Shown: positions 43,761 through 52,789 of the stretch, in pieces
Position numbering within the stretch: position 1 is the stretch's first letter
Layout: the number at the start of each line of letters is the position of its first letter
Assembly (NCBI RefSeq): GCF_004365875.1
Contig: NZ_SODF01000002.1
Coordinates: 930,001 to 994,000 of the forward strand
From: Kribbella kalugense
GTDB taxonomy: Bacteria; Actinomycetota; Actinomycetes; Propionibacteriales; Kribbellaceae
Direction of reading: 5' to 3'
Length of the DNA: 64,000 nucleotides
Position numbers and translations under genes: made by a program
The notes under the pieces: generated by a model
Seen by the model: the letters and a program-made list of their open reading frames with translations, nothing else
Told to the model about the DNA's origin: nothing
The model's database searches: none

Positions 43761-45274
43761 GCGGCGGTGGTCCCCTCGGCGTGGATGAGGCGGATGACTT
43801 GCTGGCTCATGCGGTCGTAGTCGTGGTCGTTCGGAAGCTCACCCTGTACGGCGTGGTCGCGCATGACGACGACCCGGTCGGCGAGGGTGATCATCTCCGG
43901 GAGGTCGGAGGTGATCAGCAGGATCGCCAGCCCGTTGGCGGCAAGGTCCCAGATCAGCGTGTGAAAGGCGTCCTTGGTGCGTACGTCGATACCGACCGTC
44001 GGCTCGTCGATGATCAGGATCTCGGTCTGCGCGGCCAGCCACTTCGCCAGCGAGACCTTCTGCTGATTGCCGCCGGACAGCGTCCCGGCATGCTGCGCCG
44101 GGGAAGCGATCCGGATGCCGAGCTGCTCGACGTACGTCGCAACCGTCGAGGTCTCCTCCTTCGCGGGGACGTAGCCGAGCGCCTTCCGCAGCCGGTCCCA
44201 GATCGTCACCGCGATGTTCCGGCTGACGGACTGCTCGAGGAAGACGCCTTCCTCTTTCCGGTTCTCGGTGACGTACCCGATCTTGTAGTTCCGCAACGCG
44301 TCCCGCACATTCCGGATCCGCACCGCCGAGCCACGCACCCGCACCTCGCCGGCCGTGATCCGATCCAGACCGAGCAGCGCCTTCGCCAGCTCGCTCCGCC
44401 CGGCACCGACCAGACCGTACAGCCCGACGATCTCCCCCGGCCGTACGGCGAGGTCCACGTCGACATGCCCGGTCGCCGTACTCACGCCGGCCAGCTCCAG
44501 GATCGGCGCCACGTCGCGATCGACCGCGCGAGGAGGCAACGAGAGCGCTTCGTGGGTGCGACCAACCATCAGGTCGACGACCTGGTCGCGGGTCAGGTCG
44601 GAGAGCGCACCGCCGGAGAGTACGGACGCGCCGTCGCGAAGGACCGTGACCGTGTCACAGATCTGGAAGACCTCCTCCAGCTTGTGACTCACGAACAGCA
44701 CGGCACGTCCATCGTTCTTCAGCTTGTCGACGACCCGGAACAGCAGTGCCGACTCGTTCGGCGTGATGGAGGCGGTGGGCTCGTCCAGCAACAGCACCCG
44801 ACTCTCGATCGACAGCGCCTTGGCGATCTCGACGAGCTGCGCTTGCGCGACAGACAGCTCGGTCACCGGCTGATCCGGGTCGATGTCGAGCTCCAGCTCG
44901 GCCAGCCACCGCGACGCCTCCGAGCGGATCGCCGCCCGGTCGACCAGCCCGCGGGACGTCGGCAGCTTCTGCAGCAGGATGTTCTCCCCGACCGTGAAGC
45001 CCGGGATCAGGTTCCGCTCCTGGTGTACGACGCCGATGCCCGCCGAGGCCGACTCATGCGGTGAGCCGAATGAGACCTCGCGCCCGTCGAGCAACAACCG
45101 CCCGCCATCGGGCCGATAGAGGCCCGTGATGACCTTGATCAGCGTCGACTTGCCCGCGCCGTTCTCGCCGAGCAGCGCGTGCACCGATCCCGCTTCGAGC
45201 GCGAGATCCACGCGGTCAAGCGCCCGTACGCCGGGAAATACCTTCTCCACCTTCTCAGCCTGGAACAGCGTCAT
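43757..45274 (-). CDS. CUT2 sugar ABC transporter ATPase (duplicated domain)
   Basis: The 505-residue protein has two ABC domains as in RbsA. The first has GENGAGKST, LSVAQAQLVEIAKALS and VLLLDEPTAS. The second is degenerate at Walker A (YGLVGAGRSE) but has LSGGNQQKVSLAKWL and IIDEPTVGIDVRTK. It drives the CUT2 importer with two permeases and a binding protein in the same operon. It overlaps both neighbours by four bases. Confidence 0.94.
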   Translation of the reverse strand: MTLFQAEKVEKVFPGVRALDRVDLALEAGSVHALLGENGAGKSTLIKVITGLYRPDGGRLLLDGREVSFGSPHESASAGIGVVHQERNLIPGFTVGENILLQKLPTSRGLVDRAAIRSEASRWLAELELDIDPDQPVTELSVAQAQLVEIAKALSIESRVLLLDEPTASITPNESALLFRVVDKLKNDGRAVLFVSHKLEEVFQICDTVTVLRDGASVLSGGALSDLTRDQVVDLMVGRTHEALSLPPRAVDRDVAPILELAGVSTATGHVDVDLAVRPGEIVGLYGLVGAGRSELAKALLGLDRITAGEVRVRGSAVRIRNVRDALRNYKIGYVTENRKEEGVFLEQSVSRNIAVTIWDRLRKALGYVPAKEETSTVATYVEQLGIRIASPAQHAGTLSGGNQQKVSLAKWLAAQTEILIIDEPTVGIDVRTKDAFHTLIWDLAANGLAILLITSDLPEMITLADRVVVMRDHAVQGELPNDHDYDRMSQQVIRLIHAEGTTAA

Positions 45275-46266
45275 GACACACCTCCGGCGACTGTGGCGTC
45301 TGGTGCCTTCACGACGGTACGGCGTTGTTGCCGGCGGGTTCGCACCTGGCCGAGGACGACCGAACCGAGGACCACCGCGCCGACCACGAAGTTCACCCAG
45401 GACGGCTCGAGCGAGAACTCGGCCCGCGCCGTGTCCACGAACCGCACGATGAACGCGGCCAGCACCGTCCCGAGCACCACAACGGACCCACCCGTGAGCA
45501 AGGCCCCACCGATGATCGGAGCCGCGAACGAAGGCAGCAGCCAGTCGCCCCCGATGCTCTTGTTCACACCCGGCGAGGACGCGACGGTCAGGATCGCGGC
45601 CACACCCAAGACCGCTCCGGACAAGGTGTGCGCGATGATCACCGAGCGGTCGTTCGAGATCCCGGACAGCCGTGCCGCGATCGGGTTGCCCCCAGACGCG
45701 AGCAACTGCCGTCCAGGCACGGTACGACGGAGCAGCACCGACAGCGCGCCCGCGACGATCAGCGCGACGATGAAGATCAACGGAAGTACGCCGAAGAGCG
45801 CGAACGACCCAAAGTCCTTCAATCCTTGGGGATACGCATCAACAGTCCTCGTGCCGACCAGACGGTACTGCACGCCAAGCAGCACGGTCATCGTCGCCAA
45901 CGTGACGATGAACCCGTTGATCCGGGTCAAGACAACAAGCACCCCGTTGACCAGCCCGGCCGCAGCGGCCAACAGGAATCCGATCAGCAGCGCGAGTGGA
46001 ACAGGGACGCCGTGGTCGGCCATGAGCACACCCATTGCCGCCGAGGCGAATCCACCGATCGCACCGACGGCCAGGTTGAGTTGACCCACAGCCAGAACCA
46101 CCATTTGAGCCAACCCGATCAAAACCGGCACCGCAAGGAACTGAAGCAGCACTCTTAAGGAATTCGCTGAGACCAGATCACCCTTCGAAGCGATCACCAG
46201 GAACACGAAGAACACCACGCAGATCGCCAGCAAGGTCATCTCGGTGGACCGCGCGAAACGCCTCAT
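45271..46266 (-). CDS. CUT2 sugar ABC transporter permease
   Basis: The 331-residue RbsC-type permease has about eight to ten helices. The cytoplasmic segment AARLSGISNDRSVIIAHTLS, then GAVLGVAAIL, contacts the ATPase. It is one of two permeases here, implying a heterodimeric channel as in rhamnose (RhaPQ-type) importers. Both ends overlap neighbours (ATGA). Confidence 0.93.
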   Translation of the reverse strand: MRRFARSTEMTLLAICVVFFVFLVIASKGDLVSANSLRVLLQFLAVPVLIGLAQMVVLAVGQLNLAVGAIGGFASAAMGVLMADHGVPVPLALLIGFLLAAAAGLVNGVLVVLTRINGFIVTLATMTVLLGVQYRLVGTRTVDAYPQGLKDFGSFALFGVLPLIFIVALIVAGALSVLLRRTVPGRQLLASGGNPIAARLSGISNDRSVIIAHTLSGAVLGVAAILTVASSPGVNKSIGGDWLLPSFAAPIIGGALLTGGSVVVLGTVLAAFIVRFVDTARAEFSLEPSWVNFVVGAVVLGSVVLGQVRTRRQQRRTVVKAPDATVAGGVS

Positions 46267-47333
46267 CGCCGTCGCACCCCCTGCCGCTCGGACAGCACTG
46301 TCCGGATCCGATCGGTCGACAAGGCAACGAGCAGGATGAGGCCGAGGTAGATGTTGAGGCTCTCCAGCCCAACCCCCAGCAAATCAAGGCCTTTCCGGAT
46401 CACCGTGGTGAGGGCCGTGCCCAGCAACGTTCCCCAGATAGACACGAAACCGCCGGCCAGCAACGTCCCGCCGAGGATCGGGCCAAGGAAGGACGGGAGC
46501 ATGAACTCCGCGCCGATCGTTGCCTTGATGGACCCAGTCGAGATCGCGAGCATGAAGCCGGCCAGTGCGGCGAGGCAACCGGACATGGCGTGCGCGACGA
46601 TGACTCGGCGCGCGGTCGGGATGCCGGACAGCTCGGCAGCGCGCACCGACGAGCCGGTCATCAACAGCTCGCGGCCGAGCCGCGTCCGCGTGAAGATCCA
46701 CCCGACGACGGCCATTGCGACGACCGCGAAGATCGCCAACTGCGGCACGGCCGGCGAACCACACACGTTCCCGACACAGATGTCGGCCAGCGAGTAGTTG
46801 CGCAACTCCCGCATCCCGGGAGGCTTGGTAACGAACGCCGCGTTGTCGGTCAACGCCGTGTACACCAACGGGATCAACCCCAACAGCAGGAAGTCCAGCG
46901 CCAGCGTGACCACGAACGAGTTCACTCCGGTCCGCGCGATCACCCAGCCCGCCAGCGCGCCGATCGCCGTACCGGCAATGAGTCCGACCAGCAGGCCGGA
47001 GTACAGCGTGAAGTGCCAGAGGTCGTACGAGATGCCGGTGATCATCATCGAGAACGCGGCCATCCGGCCGACAGCCAGGTTCATGTGACCGATCGACAGC
47101 ACACTCAGCTGCGCCAACCCGACCACAGTGAACATCGCGATGTCCCGCAGCAACGGGAACACCACGAGCTGCTGGTTGAAGAACGCAGGCCGTAGTACGC
47201 CGAACAGCGCGGACAGCAGCACCACCAGGATGAGCAGTCCGATCCGCTGGTTGGCCCACCACGGTGTACGCCGGAGTGCCGCAACCGGAGCGTCTTCCTG
47301 CAACGCCTCAGTGGCGGTCGAGGAGACGCTCAT
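46263..47333 (-). CDS. CUT2 sugar ABC transporter permease
   Basis: The 356-residue RbsC-type permease has helices and the conserved segment RAAELSGIPTARRVIVAHAM. Between helices a periplasmic loop contains two cysteines (SLADICVGNVCGSPA), unusual for the family and possibly disulfide-bonded. It pairs with the permease encoded next. Confidence 0.93.
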   Translation of the reverse strand: MSVSSTATEALQEDAPVAALRRTPWWANQRIGLLILVVLLSALFGVLRPAFFNQQLVVFPLLRDIAMFTVVGLAQLSVLSIGHMNLAVGRMAAFSMMITGISYDLWHFTLYSGLLVGLIAGTAIGALAGWVIARTGVNSFVVTLALDFLLLGLIPLVYTALTDNAAFVTKPPGMRELRNYSLADICVGNVCGSPAVPQLAIFAVVAMAVVGWIFTRTRLGRELLMTGSSVRAAELSGIPTARRVIVAHAMSGCLAALAGFMLAISTGSIKATIGAEFMLPSFLGPILGGTLLAGGFVSIWGTLLGTALTTVIRKGLDLLGVGLESLNIYLGLILLVALSTDRIRTVLSERQGVRRR

Positions 47334-48418
47334 CCGACACGCCGATCGTCAATCGCGTCCTGATCCCAGTCGATGCCCAGACCGGGTACGTCGGGAGCCA
47401 CAGCGTGCCCGTCGACCACCGTCATCTCTGACTGCGTGATCGCCCGCAGTTGCGGGATGTGCTCCACATAGCGCCCATTCGGCACCGCAGCGGTCAGACT
47501 GACGTGCAGCTCCATCAAGAAGTGCGGACACACCTCCAGGTTGAACGTCTCCGCCAGATGCGCGACCTTGAGCCACGGTGTGATCCCACCGATCCGTGCC
47601 ACGTCCACCTGGACGATCCCGGCGCCACCAGCAGCGACGTACTCCCGGAACTGCGAAACGGAGTACAGCGACTCCCCTACCGCGATCGGGATGGACGTGG
47701 ACGCGGCTAGTCGCACGTGACCGGTGACGTCGTCAGCCGGCAACGGTTCCTCGAGCCACGAGAGGTCCACCTCCTCAAAGGCAGCGGCCCGGCGCTTTGC
47801 CTCGGCGTACGTCATGGACTGGTTCGCGTCGACCATGATGTCCATCGACGGGCCCACAGCGTCCCGCACCGCCCGCAGCCGCTCCACATCCTCGTGTACT
47901 CGCGGTTTGCCGACCTTGAGCTTCACACCGGGCCAGCCGGCCTTCTGTGAGGCCAGAGCGCCCGCGACCAGCTCATCCGTTGTCAGGTGCAACCAACCGC
48001 CCTCGGTGTCGTACAGCGGCACCTGCTGACGAAAACCACCTGCCAGTCGCCACAACGGCTCGTTGGCCCGCAAACAACGCAGATCCCACAGAGCGGTGTC
48101 CACAGCGGCCAGAGCCAGCGAGGTGATCGCACCGACCGTCGTAGCGTGCGTTGACCAGAACAGGTCGGACCAGAGCGCCTCCACGTTGCGTGCGTCCGTA
48201 CCGACGAGCCGGGGCAACAGGTGGTCTCGCAACAACGCCAGTACCGCGGTACCGCCCGTACCGATGGTGTACGAGTACCCCAGCCCGCTCAGCCCGTCCG
48301 ATGTCGACAAAGAGACGAAGATCGTCTCCTGCTTCAGAAACGCTTGTACGGCGTCGGTGCGGACCGTCTCGACCGCCAGGTCGACCAGGTACGCCTCTGC
48401 CGTGGTGATCGTGCTCAC
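47330..48418 (-). CDS. Enolase-superfamily sugar-acid dehydratase, MR subgroup
   Basis: The 362-residue enzyme has the mandelate-racemase-type set: VKLKVGKP (K-x-K), VDANQS, LEEPLPADD and VGESLYS as metal ligands, and the catalytic His in CPHFLMELHVSL. Such enzymes dehydrate L-fuconate, L-rhamnonate, galactarate or related acids to 2-keto-3-deoxy acids. The GTG at 48418 overlaps the binding-protein stop (GTGA). Neighbouring lactonase and FAH hydrolase favour a 6-deoxy-aldonate. Confidence 0.9.
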   Translation of the reverse strand: MSTITTAEAYLVDLAVETVRTDAVQAFLKQETIFVSLSTSDGLSGLGYSYTIGTGGTAVLALLRDHLLPRLVGTDARNVEALWSDLFWSTHATTVGAITSLALAAVDTALWDLRCLRANEPLWRLAGGFRQQVPLYDTEGGWLHLTTDELVAGALASQKAGWPGVKLKVGKPRVHEDVERLRAVRDAVGPSMDIMVDANQSMTYAEAKRRAAAFEEVDLSWLEEPLPADDVTGHVRLAASTSIPIAVGESLYSVSQFREYVAAGGAGIVQVDVARIGGITPWLKVAHLAETFNLEVCPHFLMELHVSLTAAVPNGRYVEHIPQLRAITQSEMTVVDGHAVAPDVPGLGIDWDQDAIDDRRVG

Positions 48419-49500
48419 TGGCAGCTCAGGTGGCTTGCGAATTCGGTCTGGAGCTCCTTGGTCTTCGCCTGCCGCTCCTGGTCGTAGGTGTCGACGTTGG
48501 CCTTGGTGACGACGAACGACCCGGAGTCGACGATCACACCGGGGTCCTTCATCGTGCACTGCTTGGACTGCAGCAGGGCGAGCAGCCAGGCACCGACGTA
48601 CGCCTGGCCGACCGGGTTCTGCGTGACGGTCGCGGCGACCCCGCCGGACTTGATCCCGGCCAGGATCTTCGCGTCGTCGTCGATCGCCACCACCTTGATC
48701 GGAAGCTTGCTGCCGGCAACACCGTCGGCCGCGGCCACGGCCGGGTTGTAGGCGGTGGTGACGATGCCCTTGATGTCCTTGCCCTTGGAGGCGAGCAGGT
48801 CGGCGACCGCCTTCTGCGCGGTGGACAGGTCCGTGTCGATATCGGTGATCACCGGCAGTTCGGTGACCTTGCCGCCGGTCTCGGCGACCGCCTTCTTCAC
48901 GCCGGCGATCCGGCGCTGGGTGTTGGAGTCGACGTTGTTGCCGGTCAGGTGCACGATCGTGCCCTGACCGCCGATCGCCGCGATGGTCGCCTTGGCCGCC
49001 TTGTAAGCCGCCGTCTCGACGTCGGTGGACAGGCAGAAGTCGGCCGAGTTGGCGTTGCCGGCCGGGCAGGACGCCAGCGAGCCGACCGCGAACCCCTTCG
49101 CCTTGAGGTCCTCGAAGGTGGAGTTGATGTCGGTCGGCGACACGCCGAAGATGCCGAACGCGTTGTACCCCTGCGCGGCCAGCGAGTTGATCACGTTGTT
49201 CTGCTTGCCCTGGTCCCACTCGCTGGTTTCGTTGAACGTCACGTCACCCAGCTTGAACTCGGTCTTGTCCTGCTGACCGGTGCTCTTCCACGGCTGGAAA
49301 TACGGGTGCGCCCCGCCGGGAATCAGGGCTAGCTTGACCTTCGAGCCGTCCTTCAGCGTGACCGGTCCGGACGAGGTGCTGGTGGACGCGTCGTCTCCGG
49401 TGCTGGTGCCGCCGGAGTCTCCTGTGTTCTTCGTGGTGCATCCGGCGACGAGGGCCACGGTGGCCAGACACACCGCTGTCCTACGGAACGTGACGTTCAT
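48415..49500 (-). CDS. CUT2 sugar-binding lipoprotein
   Basis: The 361-residue binding protein has the lipobox LVAGC (Cys 21), a Ser/Thr/Gly-rich linker and a periplasmic-binding-protein type 1 fold (GGAHPYFQPW, and QGYNAFGIFGVSPTDIN). It is the first gene of the operon. Its ATG follows GGAG, and a 12-bp palindrome lies just upstream at the promoter. Confidence 0.92.
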   Translation of the reverse strand: MNVTFRRTAVCLATVALVAGCTTKNTGDSGGTSTGDDASTSTSSGPVTLKDGSKVKLALIPGGAHPYFQPWKSTGQQDKTEFKLGDVTFNETSEWDQGKQNNVINSLAAQGYNAFGIFGVSPTDINSTFEDLKAKGFAVGSLASCPAGNANSADFCLSTDVETAAYKAAKATIAAIGGQGTIVHLTGNNVDSNTQRRIAGVKKAVAETGGKVTELPVITDIDTDLSTAQKAVADLLASKGKDIKGIVTTAYNPAVAAADGVAGSKLPIKVVAIDDDAKILAGIKSGGVAATVTQNPVGQAYVGAWLLALLQSKQCTMKDPGVIVDSGSFVVTKANVDTYDQERQAKTKELQTEFASHLSCQ

Positions 49501-49513
49501 GGGGCGGCTCCAG

Positions 49514-49525
49514 ATCCTATAGGAT
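49514..49525. promoter_or_regulatory. GntR-type operator between divergent sugar-acid operons
   Basis: ATCCTATAGGAT is a perfect 12-bp palindrome 14 bp upstream of the binding-protein ATG, in the gap shared with the divergent GntR gene. AT..TATAGGAT-type dyads are typical FCD-GntR sites. It also contains TATAGG, a possible -10 on the minus strand. Confidence 0.6.
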
Positions 49526-49625
49526 ATTGCGAATCCGATGCTGCCGCTTCACACTGGACCCGTCAAGAGTCGTGCAGGTAACGATGAGGGTTGGGCAGAA
49601 TGGGAGCTTCCCGGGAGGAGCGACG

Positions 49626-50321
49626 GTGACAGATGCGCATGTGGGTCTGGCGGGGCAGCTCGCCCGCCTGCCGCAGCGACAGGTGCTGAGCGACGACGTC
49701 TACGAGACGGTCAAGGGCCTGATCATGGACAGCGTGGTCGAGCCCGGCACGCGGCTGAACATCGACGCGCTGACGCGCGAGCTGGGCATCTCGCAGACCC
49801 CGATCCGGGAGTCGCTGGCCCGGCTGGAGTCCGACGGTCTGGTGATCAAGGAACCGCTGCGCGGCTACCGGGTGTCGTCCCGGCTGACCCGCGAGGAGTT
49901 CGAGGACCTGTTCGAGTACCGGCTGCACATCGAGCCGTGGGCGGCCGGGCGCGCCGCCGAGCGAGCCGCGGCCGACGACCTGGCCAGGCTGAAGGCGGAG
50001 ATGCTCAGCTACACCGACGTACCGGACCGTCCGTCGTACGAGAGCTATCGGGCGATGGCGGCGCACGACCAGCGGTTCCACGACCTGGTCCTCGAGCTGG
50101 CCGGTAACGAGACCGCCCGGCTGTCCTTCCAGCGGACACACTGCCACCTGCACCTGTTCCGGCTGTACTACGGTGGCGGCATCGCGACGAAGGCGTTGCG
50201 AGAGCACAAGGTAGTGGTGACCGCCGTCCGCAAGGGCGACCCTGAGGATGCGGCCGCGGCAATGCGGTCGCACATCGAGGCCTCGCGCGCGCGGCTGCGT
50301 CCCATCTTCGACCAGGACTGA
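49626..50321 (+). CDS. GntR family regulator, FCD subfamily
   Basis: The 231-residue protein has a winged helix (LTRELGISQTPIRESLARLE) and an FCD domain with metal-ligand-type residues (E-Y-R-L-H-I, H-D-Q-R-F-H). The GTG at 49626 follows GGGAGGAG by five bases, so the 33-codon upstream extension is dropped. It is divergent from the sugar-acid operon and 26 bp before the FAH hydrolase gene. It very probably represses both through the palindrome at 49514. Confidence 0.9.
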   Translation: MTDAHVGLAGQLARLPQRQVLSDDVYETVKGLIMDSVVEPGTRLNIDALTRELGISQTPIRESLARLESDGLVIKEPLRGYRVSSRLTREEFEDLFEYRLHIEPWAAGRAAERAAADDLARLKAEMLSYTDVPDRPSYESYRAMAAHDQRFHDLVLELAGNETARLSFQRTHCHLHLFRLYYGGGIATKALREHKVVVTAVRKGDPEDAAAAMRSHIEASRARLRPIFDQD

Positions 50322-50347
50322 ATTTCTTCTGACTCAGGGAGACATCT

Positions 50348-51199
50348 GTGGAACTGCTCCGCCTCGGCGCGGTCGGTGACGAGCGCCCGTACGTGCGCGC
50401 CACCGACGGCACCGTCCACGACCTGACGCCCCTCACCGCCGACATCGACGGCGCCTTCCTCGCCGCCGACGGCATCGCCCGTACGCGCGCCGCGCTGGAG
50501 GCCGGCGAACTTCCGGCCGCCGACGTCGACGGCCTGCGGATCGGCGCCCCGATCGCCCGGCCGGGCGCCGTGGTCTGCATCGGAATGAACTACGCCGCCC
50601 ACGCGGCCGAGTCCGGCTCCGAGCCGCCGAAGCAGCCGATCGTGTTCTTCAAGCACCCGAACACCGTCGTCGGCCCGGACGACGAGGTGCTCGTCCCGCG
50701 CGGCTCGGCCAAGACCGACTGGGAGGTCGAGCTCGCCGTCGTCATCGGCAAGCAGGCCCGGTACGTCGAGACCGACGAGGAAGCACTCGCCTGCGTCGCC
50801 GGGTACGCCGTCTCGAACGACGTGTCCGAGCGCGCGTTCCAGATCGAGGTCTCGGGCGGCCAGTGGTCGAAGGGCAAGTGCTGCGAGACCTTCAACCCGC
50901 TCGGGCCGGCGCTTGTGCCGGCTGATGAGGTCTCGGATGTCCAGGACCTTCGGCTGAAGTCATGGGTGAACGGCGAGGTCCGTCAGGACTCGAACACGCG
51001 CGACATGGTGTTCTCGGTGGCGGCGCTGATCCGCGACCTCTCGCAGTACATGGTGCTCAGCCCCGGCGACATCGTGAACACCGGAACGCCGGAGGGCGTG
51101 GCGCTGTCCGGCCGGTTCCCGTTCCTGTCTCCGGGCGACGTGATGGAGATGGAGATCGAGGGACTCGGTCACCAGAAGCAGGCACTCGGCAAGGCCTGA
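50348..51199 (+). CDS. Fumarylacetoacetate hydrolase family protein
   Basis: The 283-residue enzyme has the FAH core: CIGMNYAAHAAESG, FFKHPNTVVGP, KTDWEVELAVVIGK with metal-binding Glu residues, and NTGTPEGVALSG. In 6-deoxysugar-acid pathways this family cleaves 2,4-diketo-3-deoxy-L-fuconate or rhamnonate to pyruvate and lactate. That role fits the neighbouring lactonase and dehydratase. The 2-keto-3-deoxy acid dehydrogenase needed between them is not in this cluster. Confidence 0.9.
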   Translation: MELLRLGAVGDERPYVRATDGTVHDLTPLTADIDGAFLAADGIARTRAALEAGELPAADVDGLRIGAPIARPGAVVCIGMNYAAHAAESGSEPPKQPIVFFKHPNTVVGPDDEVLVPRGSAKTDWEVELAVVIGKQARYVETDEEALACVAGYAVSNDVSERAFQIEVSGGQWSKGKCCETFNPLGPALVPADEVSDVQDLRLKSWVNGEVRQDSNTRDMVFSVAALIRDLSQYMVLSPGDIVNTGTPEGVALSGRFPFLSPGDVMEMEIEGLGHQKQALGKA

Positions 51200-51232
51200 A
51201 AACTGTCCCCGGCCGGCTTTAGGGTCGGCCGG

Positions 51233-51883
51233 GTGACTGACTTCCTGGCCGACATCAGCAGCTCCTACGACAACGTCGCCGTCTCGTACGCCGAACGCGT
51301 GGTGGACGGACCCGAGTGGGAAGAGGCCGGCTTCGACCTGCTCGCTGAGCTCGTCTCCGGCCGGACCGCGCTGGAGGTCGGCTCGGTGTCGGACGTCGGC
51401 TCGCCGTTGGAGGTCGGCTCCGTACTGGACGTCGGTTGTGGGCCGGGGCGGACGACTGGGCTGCTGGCGGAGCGAGGTCTGCGGGTGATTGGGATCGATC
51501 TGTCGCCGGGGATGATCGAGGTCGCTCGCCGCGATCATCCGGACCTGGACTTCCGGGTCGGTTCGATGACCGCGTTGGAGTTGCCGGACGACTCAGTCGG
51601 CGGGGTCGTGTCCTGGTGGTCGATCATCCATCTGCCCCGCGATGTGGTCCCGCAGGCGTTCGCCGAGTTTCACCGCGTTCTCGCTCCTGGCGGAGTCCTG
51701 CTGATGGGCTTCCACGTCGGCGAGGAGTCCACTCACAAGACCTCCGGGTACGGCGGTCATCCGATGAACATCTACGTCCATCGATGGACAGCTGCCGCGC
51801 TCACCGAACTCGCGGTCGCGGCCGGCTTCACGCCGTACCCCGAGGTTGAAATTCCCGACCACTGCCTGCTGTTCCGGAAGTAG
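51233..51883 (+). CDS. Class I SAM-dependent methyltransferase
   Basis: The 216-residue protein has motif I VLDVGCGPGRTTGLLAERG, the acidic loop VIGIDLSPGM and HRVLAPGGVLLMGFH. Just before motif I an in-frame 36-bp tandem duplication (51371-51403 and 51407-51439) adds a second copy of LEVGSVxDVG. A GTG start is preceded at seven bases by TAGGGT, with no ribosome site. Substrate is unknown. Confidence 0.87.
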   Translation: MTDFLADISSSYDNVAVSYAERVVDGPEWEEAGFDLLAELVSGRTALEVGSVSDVGSPLEVGSVLDVGCGPGRTTGLLAERGLRVIGIDLSPGMIEVARRDHPDLDFRVGSMTALELPDDSVGGVVSWWSIIHLPRDVVPQAFAEFHRVLAPGGVLLMGFHVGEESTHKTSGYGGHPMNIYVHRWTAAALTELAVAAGFTPYPEVEIPDHCLLFRK

Positions 51884-51892
51884 TCTCGGCGC

Positions 51893-52270
51893 ATGACTTC
51901 CCGCGTGCGAACCGTGACGTTCGATACCCACGACCCTTACGAGCTGGCCGGTTTCTGGCTGCAGGTCCTGAAGGCCGAGCGTCCCGACGACGACAAGCCC
52001 GGCGACCCGTACGCCGCCGTGGTGACGGACTCCGTCACGCTGCTGTTCGAGCAGAACAACGACGAGAAGGCCGCCAAGAACCGCGTCCACCTCGACCTCG
52101 AACCGGACGGTACCCGGGACGAAGAGGTCGCCTGGCTCCTCACCCTCGGCGCCACCATCGCCCACGACCACCGCAACCCCGACGGCACCGGCTTCGTCGT
52201 CATGCACGACCCCGAAGCCAACGAATTCTGCGTCCTCCGAAGCGCCGCCGAACGAGCCGCCACCAGCTGA
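51893..52270 (+). CDS. VOC (glyoxalase-like) family protein
   Basis: The 125-residue protein is a single-domain glyoxalase-like VOC protein: VRTVTFDTHDPYELAGFWLQ at the start and MHDPEANEFCVL at the end, with RVHLDLEPDG between. It is probably a metal-dependent enzyme or binding protein of unknown substrate. TAGTCT, which includes the stop codon of the methyltransferase gene, ends six bases before the ATG, so it may have its own leaderless transcript. Confidence 0.85.
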   Translation: MTSRVRTVTFDTHDPYELAGFWLQVLKAERPDDDKPGDPYAAVVTDSVTLLFEQNNDEKAAKNRVHLDLEPDGTRDEEVAWLLTLGATIAHDHRNPDGTGFVVMHDPEANEFCVLRSAAERAATS

Positions 52271-52359
52271 TCGAGGAGTACAGCGGACGGCCCCGCGTGC
52301 TAGGCACCCGCTCCCCTCGTCGCGGTTGCAACGCGCGCCCCACCCACCCTCCGGCGGCC

Positions 52360-52684
52360 GCCGGCGCATCCTTTCCGGCTAACGCCGGGTTGTTGCGGGC
52401 TGCCGCCGCGGTTTGCGCTGCCGCGCGGGCGGAGGCTTGGCCGGCGCCCGTCGGAAGCTGACTGCGGTCTTGGGTGATCCTGGACGCGCTGGGCCTGAAC
52501 GCCTCCGCCGGACAACACCCCCTTTCCGGAAGAAAATTGCCCGATACCGCCTAAAAAGCTCCGGAAACCGAGCCACCCGCGGGCGGCAGCCCGCAACGCC
52601 CGGCGCAGCCGGAACGGGGCGGCCGGAACCGGGCGGCCGTGCCCGCAGCACCCGGCGGTAGCCGGAAGGGATGCACCGGCGCTG
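52360..52684. repeat. Nested inverted-repeat element, about 325 bp
   Basis: The gap 52271-52789 contains no gene. Its left arm at 52360-52400 is repeated inverted at 52641-52680 (about 36 of 41 bases match). A second inverted copy of the arm's inner part lies at 52582-52613. Shared core is CGCCGGGTTGTTGCGGGCTG. Related copies lie at 62504-62540 and 63058-63123. The middle includes an A-rich patch near 52530-52560. No ORF or transposase is seen. Confidence 0.7.
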
Positions 52685-52789
52685 AGCCGGGGCGGGTGGA
52701 GCCGGCGTGTTGCCGCGTCGAGGAGCGCAGCGACGAGAGAGCGGCTGCGTAGGCGCGTGGGTCGACCACATCCCCCGCGACCACGGCTG

